Source: a virus. Taken from it: DNA of 64,000 nt. The stretch covers positions 1 to 64,000 of IMG/VR virus record IMGVR_UViG_3300030106_006452; one strand, 5' to 3'. How positions within the stretch are numbered: position 1 is the first letter of the stretch; each line of letters opens with the position of its first letter. Below the pieces are notes generated by a model that saw only the letters and a program-made list of their open reading frames with translations, was not told where the DNA came from and made no database searches. Shown one piece after another: positions 14,251 to 22,943 of the stretch. The translations under genes were made by a program, and so were the position numbers.

Positions 14251-14538
14251 CTAAAAAATATAAGTTGATTGTGTTCTTTCTTTATCTGTGTTTTTGTTTA
14301 TCAATCCAAACCTGTCCTCCATATTTTCATAATCATCATACAGATCATCAGGTGTTGCTTTGATTTCCATTTTTATGGTTTTATATTTTGTTTTCTTACC
14401 CATTATATCATACTTGAAATGGCTTAAGAAACCGCCATAAACTCTCACGCGGCCGCACTTACATTCTCTTAAGTCTTCTGATGTTCTTGAATAAACGGTT
14501 GTATTGCACTCTTCGCAGTGAATCGCTCTTACCAGCAA
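14251..14538 (-). CDS. zinc-ribbon protein
   Basis: 95 residues from the TTG at 14538, which has AAGGAAGG 7 bases upstream; a longer frame from 14562 lacks a site. CEEC near residue 9 and CKCGR near 26 form a four-cysteine zinc ribbon, followed by VYGGFLSHFKYD, a pattern of small phage and bacterial DUF-type ribbon proteins. The rest is charged. Function is unknown; nucleic-acid or protein binding is likely. It is the first gene after the terminator behind the SSB gene and begins the uvsX cluster. Confidence 0.72.
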   Translation of the reverse strand: MLVRAIHCEECNTTVYSRTSEDLRECKCGRVRVYGGFLSHFKYDIMGKKTKYKTIKMEIKATPDDLYDDYENMEDRFGLINKNTDKERTQSTYIF

Positions 14539-14564
14539 TTTTATCCCTTCCTTTAATAACAAAA

Positions 14565-14591
14565 TAAAAAAAGGGGGGACAAGCCCCCCAA
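14565..14591 (-). terminator. intrinsic terminator after the SSB gene
   Basis: Six G:C pairs (GGGGGG 14584-14589 on the minus strand with CCCCCC 14573-14578), 5-base loop, followed by a T7 run. It lies only 5 bases after the SSB stop. Confidence 0.85.
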
Positions 14592-14595
14592 GGAG

Positions 14596-15339
14596 TTAGC
14601 TACCAAGTAGCTCAGAGAATGCCTTATCGACATCCGAAACGTTTCCAGCAGTAGACGTTACTGACTGGTTAGAAGTAACTTCATCAACAGTGTTGAGGAA
14701 GCGATCAAGGATATCCGTTACCTGATTAGTAGAGCGACGAGCATCAGCAAATACTTCGTCAAAATCAGGTACAGACTCCATGAGAGTTCGCGCTTGCGCC
14801 TCATCCTCGTGAAGAAGAGAAGACTTGCGCCGCGGAGTAATCTTAGTTTCAGGATAAGATGCTCCTGCAGGCTTTGAGTAGCCAATAACCAAGTCAGTGC
14901 CCTCTGTGGGGTCTGTGATATCGCCATACTCTGGGTTAAGAACAAGGCCGAGTAGAGTTTCATAAGCACGCTTACCAAAGCCCCAAACTTTTACACCTTC
15001 TTCTTCTTGTCCTCGAACAAGCACCGGAGCAAAGAAACGCTGCTTCGCGCCTAACTTACGTGCTACTCGCTTTGACTCTTCAGAGCCTTCACGCCATAGG
15101 GCACGTACATAATCATCGAGTGGGCAGTCCTCACCAAAGTTACGCTTTGGCGAAAGAAATCCAGGCTCACCCGCTACGTCATAATGAAACCAGTAATCTC
15201 GGAAGGGATCGCCGTCCGATGGAGCTACCAAACGAATAGTCTGCTCGCCCTCCTGTGGTTTCCAAAAAGTATTCTTCTTATTTCCATTTCCTTGTAGCGC
15301 GTCCAAGCGGGCACGCATCTTTTCCATATTAATTCCCAT
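14596..15339 (-). CDS. single-stranded DNA-binding protein, gp32-like
   Basis: 247-residue SSB. The N-terminus MEKMRARLDALQG and the FWKPQEGEQTIRLVAPSDGDPFRDYWFHYDV block are characteristic of marine T4-like gp32 proteins; GKRAYETLLGLVLNPEYGDITDP matches the OB-fold core. The C-terminus is Ser/Thr-rich and ends in acidic DVDKAFSELLGS, the expected protein-docking tail. The T4 zinc-finger cysteines are absent; only one cysteine remains. It has a strong AAGGAG site and its own terminator, suggesting abundant expression. It should cooperate with UvsX, helicase and polymerase. Confidence 0.87.
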   Translation of the reverse strand: MGINMEKMRARLDALQGNGNKKNTFWKPQEGEQTIRLVAPSDGDPFRDYWFHYDVAGEPGFLSPKRNFGEDCPLDDYVRALWREGSEESKRVARKLGAKQRFFAPVLVRGQEEEGVKVWGFGKRAYETLLGLVLNPEYGDITDPTEGTDLVIGYSKPAGASYPETKITPRRKSSLLHEDEAQARTLMESVPDFDEVFADARRSTNQVTDILDRFLNTVDEVTSNQSVTSTAGNVSDVDKAFSELLGS

Positions 15340-15363
15340 AATTATTTTCTCCTTAGTTAAAGT

Positions 15364-15386
15364 CAGTGTGTTGATCTTTCACACTG
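15364..15386 (-). repeat. inverted repeat in the SSB leader
   Basis: A 7-bp perfect inverted repeat (CAGTGTG / CACACTG, 9-base loop) spans the stop codon of the tubulin-like gene, 25 bases before the SSB start. There is no T run, so it is not a terminator. T4 gp32 represses its own translation through a leader structure; a similar operator is possible. Confidence 0.4.
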
Positions 15387-16227
15387 CTAGTTGTTGTATT
15401 AAAGTGCTGCTTTTTTCGCAGTAAGCTATAAGCTCATTATAATCAGTTGAATGAACTGAATAAGTAGTTTTCATTTTTTCGTGTTCTGTATTACATTTTA
15501 AATTTTTACGAATAACCTCCATAAGATTAGGATCTTCTTCCAATTGTTTTTTCGGAACTCCATAATAATAACTTTTTTCTCGTGGAATGTCAAGCTCAAA
15601 AAACATTTTTTCTTGATTATTTTCAGAATCTAACAGACCAAACGTTGATATGCGTGCAGTATCAATACGCTTTGTTTGTGTAGTCATTATGGGCTGTGTA
15701 TTTTGAAAAACATTTAACATATGATAAGTTGTAGCGATCAAGTGATTTATTGAGTCCCAGAACTTCATTATTGGAACAGGTCCCATTATATCAGATAATT
15801 TATAATTGTCAATTAAAAAAACACGATCTAGTAAATTTGATCGAGCATATTCTTGAAAGACATTAAAAAGTAATCTATTTTGGAGAAGTTTTTGCCCAGC
15901 AAGGTCATCTTTCTGTGGGAGAACATACATTACTCGTATTTTGGCTTTCTTGTGTATTTTCTGTAAAATTTTCAAAGAAGCACCAGAGACAGCACCGCAA
16001 CTTGTGATAAATAAAGTTTCAGGCATCACCCCCTCTAGAAAATTATTTATGCCTTTCGGCATATTGCTTTTTTCATAAAGTTCTGGACTGTCCTGATGCT
16101 TAAGACCAAATGTTGTTTTGGTCTTTTTTAATCCTACATCTATTTTTTTTATTTCGTATTGTGGGTATTGTGACAGGTGGTCTGCGATGCTGCAACCCGC
16201 TTTACCCAAACCTATAACGGTTTGCAT
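15379..16227 (-). CDS. FtsZ/tubulin-like GTPase-fold protein
   Basis: A 282-residue protein whose order of motifs follows the FtsZ/TubZ/PhuZ family. It opens with a nucleotide-binding strand-loop VIGLGKAGCSIADHL (FtsZ: VGVGGGGxNAV). Next come ETLFITSCGAVSGAS (71-84), the place of the GGGTGTG signature loop; RVMYVLPQKDD (98-108), as VVTxPF; and RVFLIDNYKL (135-144), as LIVIPNDRL. A long H7-like helix (156-176) leads to KRIDTARIS (186-194), the place of the catalytic NxDxxD loop. The signature loop is degenerate (SCGAVSGAS), so GTP binding may be altered. Good AAGAGG site. Likely forms filaments or is a filament-derived factor; that is inference. Confidence 0.7.
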   Translation of the reverse strand: MQTVIGLGKAGCSIADHLSQYPQYEIKKIDVGLKKTKTTFGLKHQDSPELYEKSNMPKGINNFLEGVMPETLFITSCGAVSGASLKILQKIHKKAKIRVMYVLPQKDDLAGQKLLQNRLLFNVFQEYARSNLLDRVFLIDNYKLSDIMGPVPIMKFWDSINHLIATTYHMLNVFQNTQPIMTTQTKRIDTARISTFGLLDSENNQEKMFFELDIPREKSYYYGVPKKQLEEDPNLMEVIRKNLKCNTEHEKMKTTYSVHSTDYNELIAYCEKSSTLIQQLAV

Positions 16228-16236
16228 TTATTCCTC

Positions 16237-16953
16237 TTATTCTGCTGTGGCTATTTTCTGTGCTGTGCCGACTGCGCTTCTTTTTTTAATGTCTTTGGCG
16301 GCTTTTTTCAGATCGCCTTGAGTTTGCACTGATAGTCCTGGCGCTGTGTGTCCAGATATTCCACGTTCAAACTTGTTTTGTACAAAATTTTGTAGTTGAA
16401 GATTGACATCTAAATCAGTCGAATCCATAACATCGTTTTCTGGCTTGCTCTGAATATTACCAAGCCACGCTTTTAAAAATTCTTCTTCAATTCTATCATC
16501 TAGCATTGCAGAATATTTTGGATCAACGTTAAAAAGATCCAAAAATGGAGCTTTGTCAGTGGTAGAGGTTGGCTCATTTTTATACTTTTTATAAAGTTTT
16601 TTGCCTAAATCAAACGTTGCTTTAGCTACTGGGGCACCAGCGGCTATTGCCTTACCCAATCCAATGACTGCCGCAATAGTTATAGGTTCTTCCAACAGTA
16701 GATTTTTAGAATCTGATTCTTTCGACTCCGTAAACAGCTTACCAGCGAAATTTAATAATAATTTTGCCTCGTCGCTACTAAAGAATTTACCAATCCCAGT
16801 AGCAGCAACTAAAGCATCACTCTTTAAACCCTGCTTTGCGCCAAGAAAAAGCTTCAGAAGAGCACCAAATTGGCCATAGGTTACGGGATCTGATTCTTCA
16901 ACCTCATTAACATAACCTCTCCAACTTTCAAGTATTAATTTCATCTCACTCAT
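16237..16953 (-). CDS. hypothetical protein with N-terminal capsid-targeting-like motif
   Basis: A 238-residue protein. After MSE it reads MKLILESWRGYVNE, almost the same as the start of the protein at 2059-2895, ending in a VNE that fits a gp21-type cleavage site. The middle has a hydrophobic, Gly/Ala-rich helix pair (ITIAAVIGLGKAIAAGAPVA, about 91-110) that could be membrane-active, then a Lys-rich stretch. I infer a protein packed in the head and possibly released on infection; it cannot be named. ATGA overlap with the gene before it. Confidence 0.75.
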   Translation of the reverse strand: MSEMKLILESWRGYVNEVEESDPVTYGQFGALLKLFLGAKQGLKSDALVAATGIGKFFSSDEAKLLLNFAGKLFTESKESDSKNLLLEEPITIAAVIGLGKAIAAGAPVAKATFDLGKKLYKKYKNEPTSTTDKAPFLDLFNVDPKYSAMLDDRIEEEFLKAWLGNIQSKPENDVMDSTDLDVNLQLQNFVQNKFERGISGHTAPGLSVQTQGDLKKAAKDIKKRSAVGTAQKIATAE

Positions 16954-17222
16954 TGTTTAAGCACTTTATCTAGCTCTGCATTTAACTGCTTGAGGAGTTG
17001 GGTTATCCTTCCGGCCGCTGCGAGATTGCCTTTTTTTGCAAAATTCTTCAATTTTGTCTCAACTTGATTTAATATTGCGCGTTCCTTATCATCAACACCA
17101 GCCTGGGTCTTCGCTGCAGCCTTCATTTGCTGTGTTTTGTAATCCGTAGAGGAAAGCTTTGCTTCTTGTTCTTTTAGTTCTTCTAAAATAAGCTGTTTGA
17201 TGTATTCTTTTGTTGCATTCAT
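16950..17222 (-). CDS. small helical protein with capsid-targeting-like motif
   Basis: 90 residues, almost entirely charged helix. The first 18 residues (KEYIKQLILEELKEQ) resemble the KQIIREELSEQ motif of the protein at 40162-40893 and include LKE, a possible prohead-protease site. The remainder is Lys/Ala/Gln-rich. Coupled by ATGA to the gene at 16237-16953, with which it may act. Function unknown. Confidence 0.7.
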   Translation of the reverse strand: MNATKEYIKQLILEELKEQEAKLSSTDYKTQQMKAAAKTQAGVDDKERAILNQVETKLKNFAKKGNLAAAGRITQLLKQLNAELDKVLKQ

Positions 17223-17232
17223 ATAAAATTCC

Positions 17233-18420
17233 CTATTTTATATTTAAAGTCTTCATATCTGCCCAGTTTTTACCACCTTCGTGATTAACTTTAAATTTGC
17301 CAAACCTTGTGTTACTAAATAGTTTCGATATTTGGTTTATGTCATATTGATCTTCATTTGAAAGATCAATAACTAGGCTATCGTGATTACAAAATTTAAC
17401 AAAAGATTTTTTGTCTTTTAAGAATTCCCAAATTTGATACATTTGTTCAAATACTAAATCTGCTGCTGTAGATTGAATAATATAACTGATAGCATGATCT
17501 TCATCCGATTCAATCTCTCTACCGAACTGTGTATAAACCTTGCCTAAAACTTTATCAAAATACATATCTTTTAGAACTTTACGGTCATAAATCTTATCAA
17601 CCTTGGCATCAGTACTATTTGGATTGTAAAGCCAAGAAAAAATCCTTTTCTTTGCATTTTCTCTACTTTTGGTTCTAGTAAAAACATTTTTAAGATTCCA
17701 ATCGTGTAGGTCTTCTTCAGGTTGGTCGTGTCCAAGAAGAGCTAAAGCGACTCGTAACTCGCAAGCATTGAAATCCAACTCAAACAACCAATCGTTAGTG
17801 GGGGTAACAATTTGGCGATATTTTTTTGGAAGTGTCATTACTGGAAACGAGTTTGGTCTTGTTGTCAAGCGACCTGTGACTGTTTTAAACATATCATAAT
17901 CAATATAAGGTTTACAATTGCTTACAGTTTTAAACATATTACGGTCTTGAACTGTAAGTCTCTCTATTTTTGTTGGATCAATGTTGACATTACGGTTTTT
18001 AATGTCTGCTATAACCTTGTTTGTCTTTAACAACTGATCGTAGTCTGTGGGTTTTGGGTAGTTGATAAAAATATCTTCACAAATTTTATTTTTTATCTCT
18101 GCGAAGTTTTGTAGATAATGCTTTGGAATTAAATCATATAAGCAGTAGTCATCCAGACTTAGACCTACTTCGTTTGCTGCCTTGAACGCTGCTTTGATTC
18201 TTGCTTGGACTGCGGACCACTCCCCTCTAAAACCTTCTGGGCAAAGCTGGTCCAGGGATTTACCCCCGGTGTAAAGATTAGCATACTCGACCTCCTTGTC
18301 TCGTAGATAAGTAGCATATGACCAAGTTTGAGTGCAATTATCTGTAATTTGTTCGCTAAATGTTCCTTTTCTGTAGATAAGGGAGCATTTGTTTTTTTCA
18401 TCAAATGTTTGGAAAAGCAT
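17233..18420 (-). CDS. A-family DNA polymerase-like protein, short form
   Basis: 395 residues carrying the PolA palm/fingers but no exonuclease domain. TGRLTTRPNSFPVM (182-195) precedes motif A, DFNACELR (216-223, with the catalytic Asp). Motif B keeps the R-x3-K-x3-F-x3-Y spacing (R253, K257, F261, Y265). QSTAADLV lies at 316-323 and motif C is NHDS (345-348), with the usual HDE glutamate replaced by serine. The catalytic aspartates are kept, so it may be active in repair or gap filling next to DnaE. The T to A-family replacement of T4's family B enzyme is not expected for a T4-type phage. Confidence 0.82.
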   Translation of the reverse strand: MLFQTFDEKNKCSLIYRKGTFSEQITDNCTQTWSYATYLRDKEVEYANLYTGGKSLDQLCPEGFRGEWSAVQARIKAAFKAANEVGLSLDDYCLYDLIPKHYLQNFAEIKNKICEDIFINYPKPTDYDQLLKTNKVIADIKNRNVNIDPTKIERLTVQDRNMFKTVSNCKPYIDYDMFKTVTGRLTTRPNSFPVMTLPKKYRQIVTPTNDWLFELDFNACELRVALALLGHDQPEEDLHDWNLKNVFTRTKSRENAKKRIFSWLYNPNSTDAKVDKIYDRKVLKDMYFDKVLGKVYTQFGREIESDEDHAISYIIQSTAADLVFEQMYQIWEFLKDKKSFVKFCNHDSLVIDLSNEDQYDINQISKLFSNTRFGKFKVNHEGGKNWADMKTLNIK

Positions 18421-18428
18421 TATACCTC

Positions 18429-19769
18429 TTAGTAGCCAAAACTGTCAGCGATTTCATTTGCTATTCGTTGTATCAAGTTCGATGTTGATTCTCCCGAAGG
18501 AAAACCTGAACGTTGAGACATTCTATCAGGACTTTTTAGTCTTGTCAACTTAGAAAAATTATTTATTCTTTTATCAGCAAGAAATTCTGAGAAATATAAC
18601 ATGGCGCCATATATGTCTGTATTTTCAAATTCATAGACCAGCCTTCTTATTAATGAATCAAATTTTTGATTTGTTAAATTGACTTTTTCTTCTATTAATC
18701 TTATATTAACATATAATTTCATAAAAGTATAGTCTGAATATATACTAGTAAATTTAGAGTAGCTTGGATCAAAATAACTTATTTCAGAGGGCCTTAATGT
18801 GATTTCTCTCTCGGTTTTAAAAGAAGAATCCGAAAGTGTTTTTTTTATACAATTTTTATATCTCATTATTTCTATTCTTGGTCTATGAGAAATAAAAGAA
18901 GCATAAGAAAAGAACATATATTTTTTAAAAGATATATAACTCATATATTCAGCTTGTAAATAATTTGTATTAAACATTTGTGTTGCGCTCGTTGTCCTAT
19001 AGGGCACCATATAGTTTTTCATTCTATTTGAATTTAAATTTGCTGCGATTGCCCATGGTACATTTTTTCTTACGTAAAATCCGAATGAGGCAGCTAGCTT
19101 TACATAATCATAGAAAAAATCATTTGATAAATAATTGTTCCACTTGTCAGTGTCATTATCATACCCATCTTCTCCAAATTCGATTATTAGTCCGCTGATT
19201 CTGTAATCTGTTCTGGGTGATAATAAATATCCGGCCAATGTGTGAGGTATTTCACGATTTGTTTCAACAAAAAAACTGTATTCTCTAGAAAAATCTTTAA
19301 AATTCATAATACTTGACTTGTCTTCATCAGACAAGAACACATTATTAAAATTTTGGTCAAGGGTATTTTCAAAATAATTTTGATAATTCAAAACAACATT
19401 GTCGTGAGCTTTTTTTGGTTTATCAATATCTATAAAAGACGTCATCGATGTTCTAAATTTTGTTCTGGCATCTAAAACAAAATTTTTAAAATCAGTATAA
19501 GCATCAGCTACAAAGTTGACAACACTTAAGCCATTCACTGTGCTTCTCAATATATCTGTATCTGGGAAAACTAAGCGACCTCTTGTGTCGACTTTTCCCC
19601 AATTTGGCTTTTGATACCAAATGTCTAGTGGCTTAGATAGTGTGTTATTAAAATCGTCTTCTTTTGGATACACTAGTGAGCTGGTATTATAATAATCTCT
19701 CTGAGCATAAAGATAGTCAGAAGTTAATTCATTACTGGCAAAAGGTACAATGTCTATTTCTCTAGGCAT
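18429..19769 (-). CDS. putative virion/baseplate-associated protein
   Basis: 446 residues, rich in Tyr, Phe, Asn and Ser, as in many baseplate and tail proteins. No catalytic motif. A long central region (SPRTDYRISGLIIEFGEDG to FYVRKNVPWAIAANL) looks like a globular structural domain. It is the last gene of the baseplate block, downstream of the gene at 19843-22578 and behind a separate TTGACA/ACTATT promoter-like site. ATG at 19769 has no clear ribosome site. Assignment as structural is from composition and position only. Confidence 0.7.
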   Translation of the reverse strand: MPREIDIVPFASNELTSDYLYAQRDYYNTSSLVYPKEDDFNNTLSKPLDIWYQKPNWGKVDTRGRLVFPDTDILRSTVNGLSVVNFVADAYTDFKNFVLDARTKFRTSMTSFIDIDKPKKAHDNVVLNYQNYFENTLDQNFNNVFLSDEDKSSIMNFKDFSREYSFFVETNREIPHTLAGYLLSPRTDYRISGLIIEFGEDGYDNDTDKWNNYLSNDFFYDYVKLAASFGFYVRKNVPWAIAANLNSNRMKNYMVPYRTTSATQMFNTNYLQAEYMSYISFKKYMFFSYASFISHRPRIEIMRYKNCIKKTLSDSSFKTEREITLRPSEISYFDPSYSKFTSIYSDYTFMKLYVNIRLIEEKVNLTNQKFDSLIRRLVYEFENTDIYGAMLYFSEFLADKRINNFSKLTRLKSPDRMSQRSGFPSGESTSNLIQRIANEIADSFGY

Positions 19770-19773
19770 AACA

Positions 19774-19804
19774 TAAATAGTTTTAAATTATAATTAGCTG
19801 TCAA
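19774..19804 (-). promoter_or_regulatory. promoter-like site: TTGACA plus ACTATTTA
   Basis: TTGACA (19799-19804) lies 17 bp from ACTATT (19776-19781), which is part of an ACTATTTA motif (19774-19781). It is 5 bases before the ATG at 19769. It may combine the early-type -35 with the candidate late motif. Confidence 0.4.
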
Positions 19805-19842
19805 ACTAAAAATCAATATTCAGAGGATTTAATTCCAATGCT

Positions 19843-22578
19843 TTAGCCGTAATCAAAACCATCATATGCGTCCATACTCTGCGACCCACCTTGATAATCA
19901 TCTGGATCTAAACTTTCGTCAAAAGCTCCAAAGCCTGCTTGTTTTTTTATTTTGCTAACATCCCGCTTTGCTGTAGCCACACCAGATATCTTTTTGTAGC
20001 TCCGAAGGGCAGCTTCTCCACTGGCCCCCAACTCGCCGGCGGCGGCTTCAAGCCCACGCTCCTTTAAGATTGATTTTTTATCTGAATTATATAGAGTGGC
20101 GCTAATTTTTGTAGTAAATAAACCACCTGTCGTATACTCATGAGTTACAGCACTTACTTGATAATCTCCTGCAATAAACATATTTGCCCTGCTAGCTCCT
20201 CCGGCATCTAGCGTAGGTGCTGCAACTTTTATTTGCATACCCAATTGAAAAAATGGCGCCATAATTGTTGAAATTTCAACCTCAAAAAAGGATGGTATAA
20301 CTTGGCTGTCATCTCCTCTAAGCTGTTCCATCACCAATTTTTGTAAATCAGAATCAGCTATTTCATTAATTTGAAATTTTGTTATGGCCCCAGTAGAAGT
20401 GCCACCAAAAATAAATTTTGGACATAAATTTTCTGCGCCTCGTATTGCTTTATTGTCTTTCGCTCGTTTAACGTAAATTAGCATTCCGCTAAACACTTCA
20501 TTGACGGAAAGTCTATCATTTGTATTTATTTTGTAAAGAGGTAGATTGCCCCCGGAGACACTTAAATCAATTTCTAAAGGATAAGTCATTTTTTTTAAAG
20601 TAAAGTTACTCACTGAAGACTGATTGTTTAATACTTGTGCTTTTCTTTTTCTAGTCAAAGAAATTAATTGAATCAGTTCTTCCATTAATTGAAAAATAGT
20701 AAAATAATTTTGTTGTTGACCATATAATCTTTTAGCCAAAATATATCTTAGGTTTTTAATGGATATCGGAACATCATATAAGCTTTTTCTACGTAATGAT
20801 AAATTAGCTGGATCTTTTATTTTATCTTCAAAGCTTTCAAAGGTTATATCTGAAAAAAGTAATATTGTTTTCTCTAAAGAATTTCTTAATTTTTGTTCTA
20901 TTTCAAAATCTGTTAAGGAAATAATGCCAAGTTTTTTAACTTGTGTTGTTATTATCTTGTATAATCTCGTGTAGACTAACCTCATAATATCACCAAAAAG
21001 TATGTAATCAATTTGTTTTTGCCTGCCTAGATCTACTAATATATTATCAATATCTTGTTCATATCTAGATATATCTTTTCCTTTTCCCTTAGTCGTATTG
21101 GCCTTGTCGCCATCTTTTGGTTTTTCTTTTATAGTCACTGTGTTACCAGCAATGGCTTGCTTTGAGGTTCCCTCTGAATCAGCAAGGTTTTTTTTCACTT
21201 GCTTTGTTAAACTTGTCTGATTGTAATAATCATAAATTTGTTGCGATGTAAAAAAAACAGTGCTCACAACCCCATTTTTTAATTTCTGAGGATCGCTGAA
21301 AGAGAACGTTTCCTCAAGAGCTTTGGTTAATTGAGAGTGTCTTAAATTAGCTAACCCATCCACAGCATTTTTCTTTCTTTCTGCAGCCTGATCTCTTAAT
21401 GCTTTAACATCTGTAAAATCTTCAAAGGTTTTCTCTAATTTCTCTCTTGTAATAGCAGCATTCAGGTCTATATATTCTTGTCTCCTGATTATATCATTTA
21501 CATGAAATTCGCCTGTGGCAATTTTATTAGGAAGTTCTTTGTCACTTACACCTTTATATTTACTCTGATATTCTTTATACTTAGACCCATTACGCACCTC
21601 TTCTCTAACAGCGTCAACATATGCTTGTTTTTCTTTATCCAGAATTTTAACTTGCTCTGCAGCTATATTAAGTTGTTTTCTTTTGTTTTCTTCCGCGGCC
21701 AGTAAATCTAAACCTAAAAAGTCAAAGACCAAATTCGAATTAAAAAGACTCTCCTCTCGTGACTGATAGGACACATCAAGTTTTACTTTTAAATTCTCTT
21801 CTAAAGAGAATTTTGTTTCAGTTAAAGTCATCATTATATTAAATCTCATCTGAGGTGAATTTAATGCGTATTTTTCTATTAATGATTCATCATTGCTTGA
21901 ATATGAAATGCCGAGTCTGGTGTAGAATTTCTCTGCCCCCACAACACCAGACGATCTAAATATCTGAGCAAATGACACAGGATACCCAAGTTTTTCAAAC
22001 GTCCCGGCAACATCTGAGGTAAAAGTATTTATTGAATCCATAATAAATCCCATTTTAACAATATAAGATTTGCCAAAAAAGGGTAGGTCGCGACCATCTA
22101 AGTTTAAACTTAAAGATGTTAGACCTATTTCATTTTTTACATAGTAGTGCTTTGTGCGGTCGACGTACAGTGCCCGCGGCCCCTGGAGTGGAGAAGAAAC
22201 CCCTCTACCATGTAAACCTCCAACCGGGCCAATTGGCAATTCAAACATCTTTCCAGTTGCGTGATCAACTAATTGTATTCTTATTTGTGGATATATTTGC
22301 GCTGCTTCTACCGCGGTTAATTTTGATATAAAATCATTTATGGCACCTATTGTGCCATCTCTATTTATGCCGGCCAGAGCATTAACGGAGTCAAAACCGG
22401 TTGGCAAGTAAGGGACATTGCCATTTGGGTCTTCAACAGCGCCAACGCCGGGGCCGTCAGATCCCTCTTGAACTTTCATTCCTGGTATATTTCCAAGAAA
22501 CATATCTAGTAATAGCATTTGACCATCAAAGGCATTCGGATCGATGGCACCAATATTTTGTTCTGCATTACTACTCAT
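19843..22578 (-). CDS. large baseplate/tail structural protein
   Basis: 911 residues. The N-terminal half is beta-rich and Gly/Asn-rich (GSDGPGVGAVEDPNGNVPY; RIQLVDHATGKMFELPIG), typical of baseplate hub or wedge proteins. A long coiled-coil, Lys/Glu/Gln-rich stretch follows (about 285-410). The C-terminal part is again beta-rich and ends in a Gly/Asp/Tyr tail. It lies between the gp53-like wedge gene (3 bases upstream) and another structural gene. Hub-like (gp27/gp5-type) is possible, but I see no lysozyme motif. Position supports a baseplate role. Confidence 0.78.
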   Translation of the reverse strand: MSSNAEQNIGAIDPNAFDGQMLLLDMFLGNIPGMKVQEGSDGPGVGAVEDPNGNVPYLPTGFDSVNALAGINRDGTIGAINDFISKLTAVEAAQIYPQIRIQLVDHATGKMFELPIGPVGGLHGRGVSSPLQGPRALYVDRTKHYYVKNEIGLTSLSLNLDGRDLPFFGKSYIVKMGFIMDSINTFTSDVAGTFEKLGYPVSFAQIFRSSGVVGAEKFYTRLGISYSSNDESLIEKYALNSPQMRFNIMMTLTETKFSLEENLKVKLDVSYQSREESLFNSNLVFDFLGLDLLAAEENKRKQLNIAAEQVKILDKEKQAYVDAVREEVRNGSKYKEYQSKYKGVSDKELPNKIATGEFHVNDIIRRQEYIDLNAAITREKLEKTFEDFTDVKALRDQAAERKKNAVDGLANLRHSQLTKALEETFSFSDPQKLKNGVVSTVFFTSQQIYDYYNQTSLTKQVKKNLADSEGTSKQAIAGNTVTIKEKPKDGDKANTTKGKGKDISRYEQDIDNILVDLGRQKQIDYILFGDIMRLVYTRLYKIITTQVKKLGIISLTDFEIEQKLRNSLEKTILLFSDITFESFEDKIKDPANLSLRRKSLYDVPISIKNLRYILAKRLYGQQQNYFTIFQLMEELIQLISLTRKRKAQVLNNQSSVSNFTLKKMTYPLEIDLSVSGGNLPLYKINTNDRLSVNEVFSGMLIYVKRAKDNKAIRGAENLCPKFIFGGTSTGAITKFQINEIADSDLQKLVMEQLRGDDSQVIPSFFEVEISTIMAPFFQLGMQIKVAAPTLDAGGASRANMFIAGDYQVSAVTHEYTTGGLFTTKISATLYNSDKKSILKERGLEAAAGELGASGEAALRSYKKISGVATAKRDVSKIKKQAGFGAFDESLDPDDYQGGSQSMDAYDGFDYG

Positions 22579-22580
22579 CG

Positions 22581-22922
22581 TTAATACCCCAATACAGATA
22601 AAATATATTCTAAAGGAACTGGTATCAATATCGTCTGCCCCACGTCTAAATCGCTTTCGAGCGGCGCATTATTAAAATAAGCAATGATCCACCAATATGT
22701 TGGATCTGCATAATATTGACTTGCTAGCTTAAAATATCTATCATGAAATTGCCAAATATGTTCTATGACTGTTACTTGATCCAGGTCTTTTATTTTAATA
22801 GTTTTAAATTTTTTAAAAGAATAATGATTAATTGAATTTACGTCGCGACGAGACAGAAGATCTGAATATTCTTCATCTGAAGTAATTATAATTCTATTAT
22901 TTTCATATCTCGAAACTGGCAT
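22581..22922 (-). CDS. baseplate wedge protein, gp53/LysM-like
   Basis: 113 residues ending in a LysM-like unit: HIWQFHDRYFKLASQYYADPTYWWIIAYFN (given as separate motifs HDRYFKLASQYY and DPTYWWIIAYFN) and then DVGQTILIPVP. This DPxxWWxI...N...L..G..L.IP pattern is that of T4 gp53, the wedge protein with a LysM fold. 113 residues is shorter than T4 gp53 (196). It directly precedes the large baseplate gene with no gap. Confidence 0.7.
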   Translation of the reverse strand: MPVSRYENNRIIITSDEEYSDLLSRRDVNSINHYSFKKFKTIKIKDLDQVTVIEHIWQFHDRYFKLASQYYADPTYWWIIAYFNNAPLESDLDVGQTILIPVPLEYILSVLGY

Positions 22923-22943
22923 ACGCTCCTCCTATTATTACGG

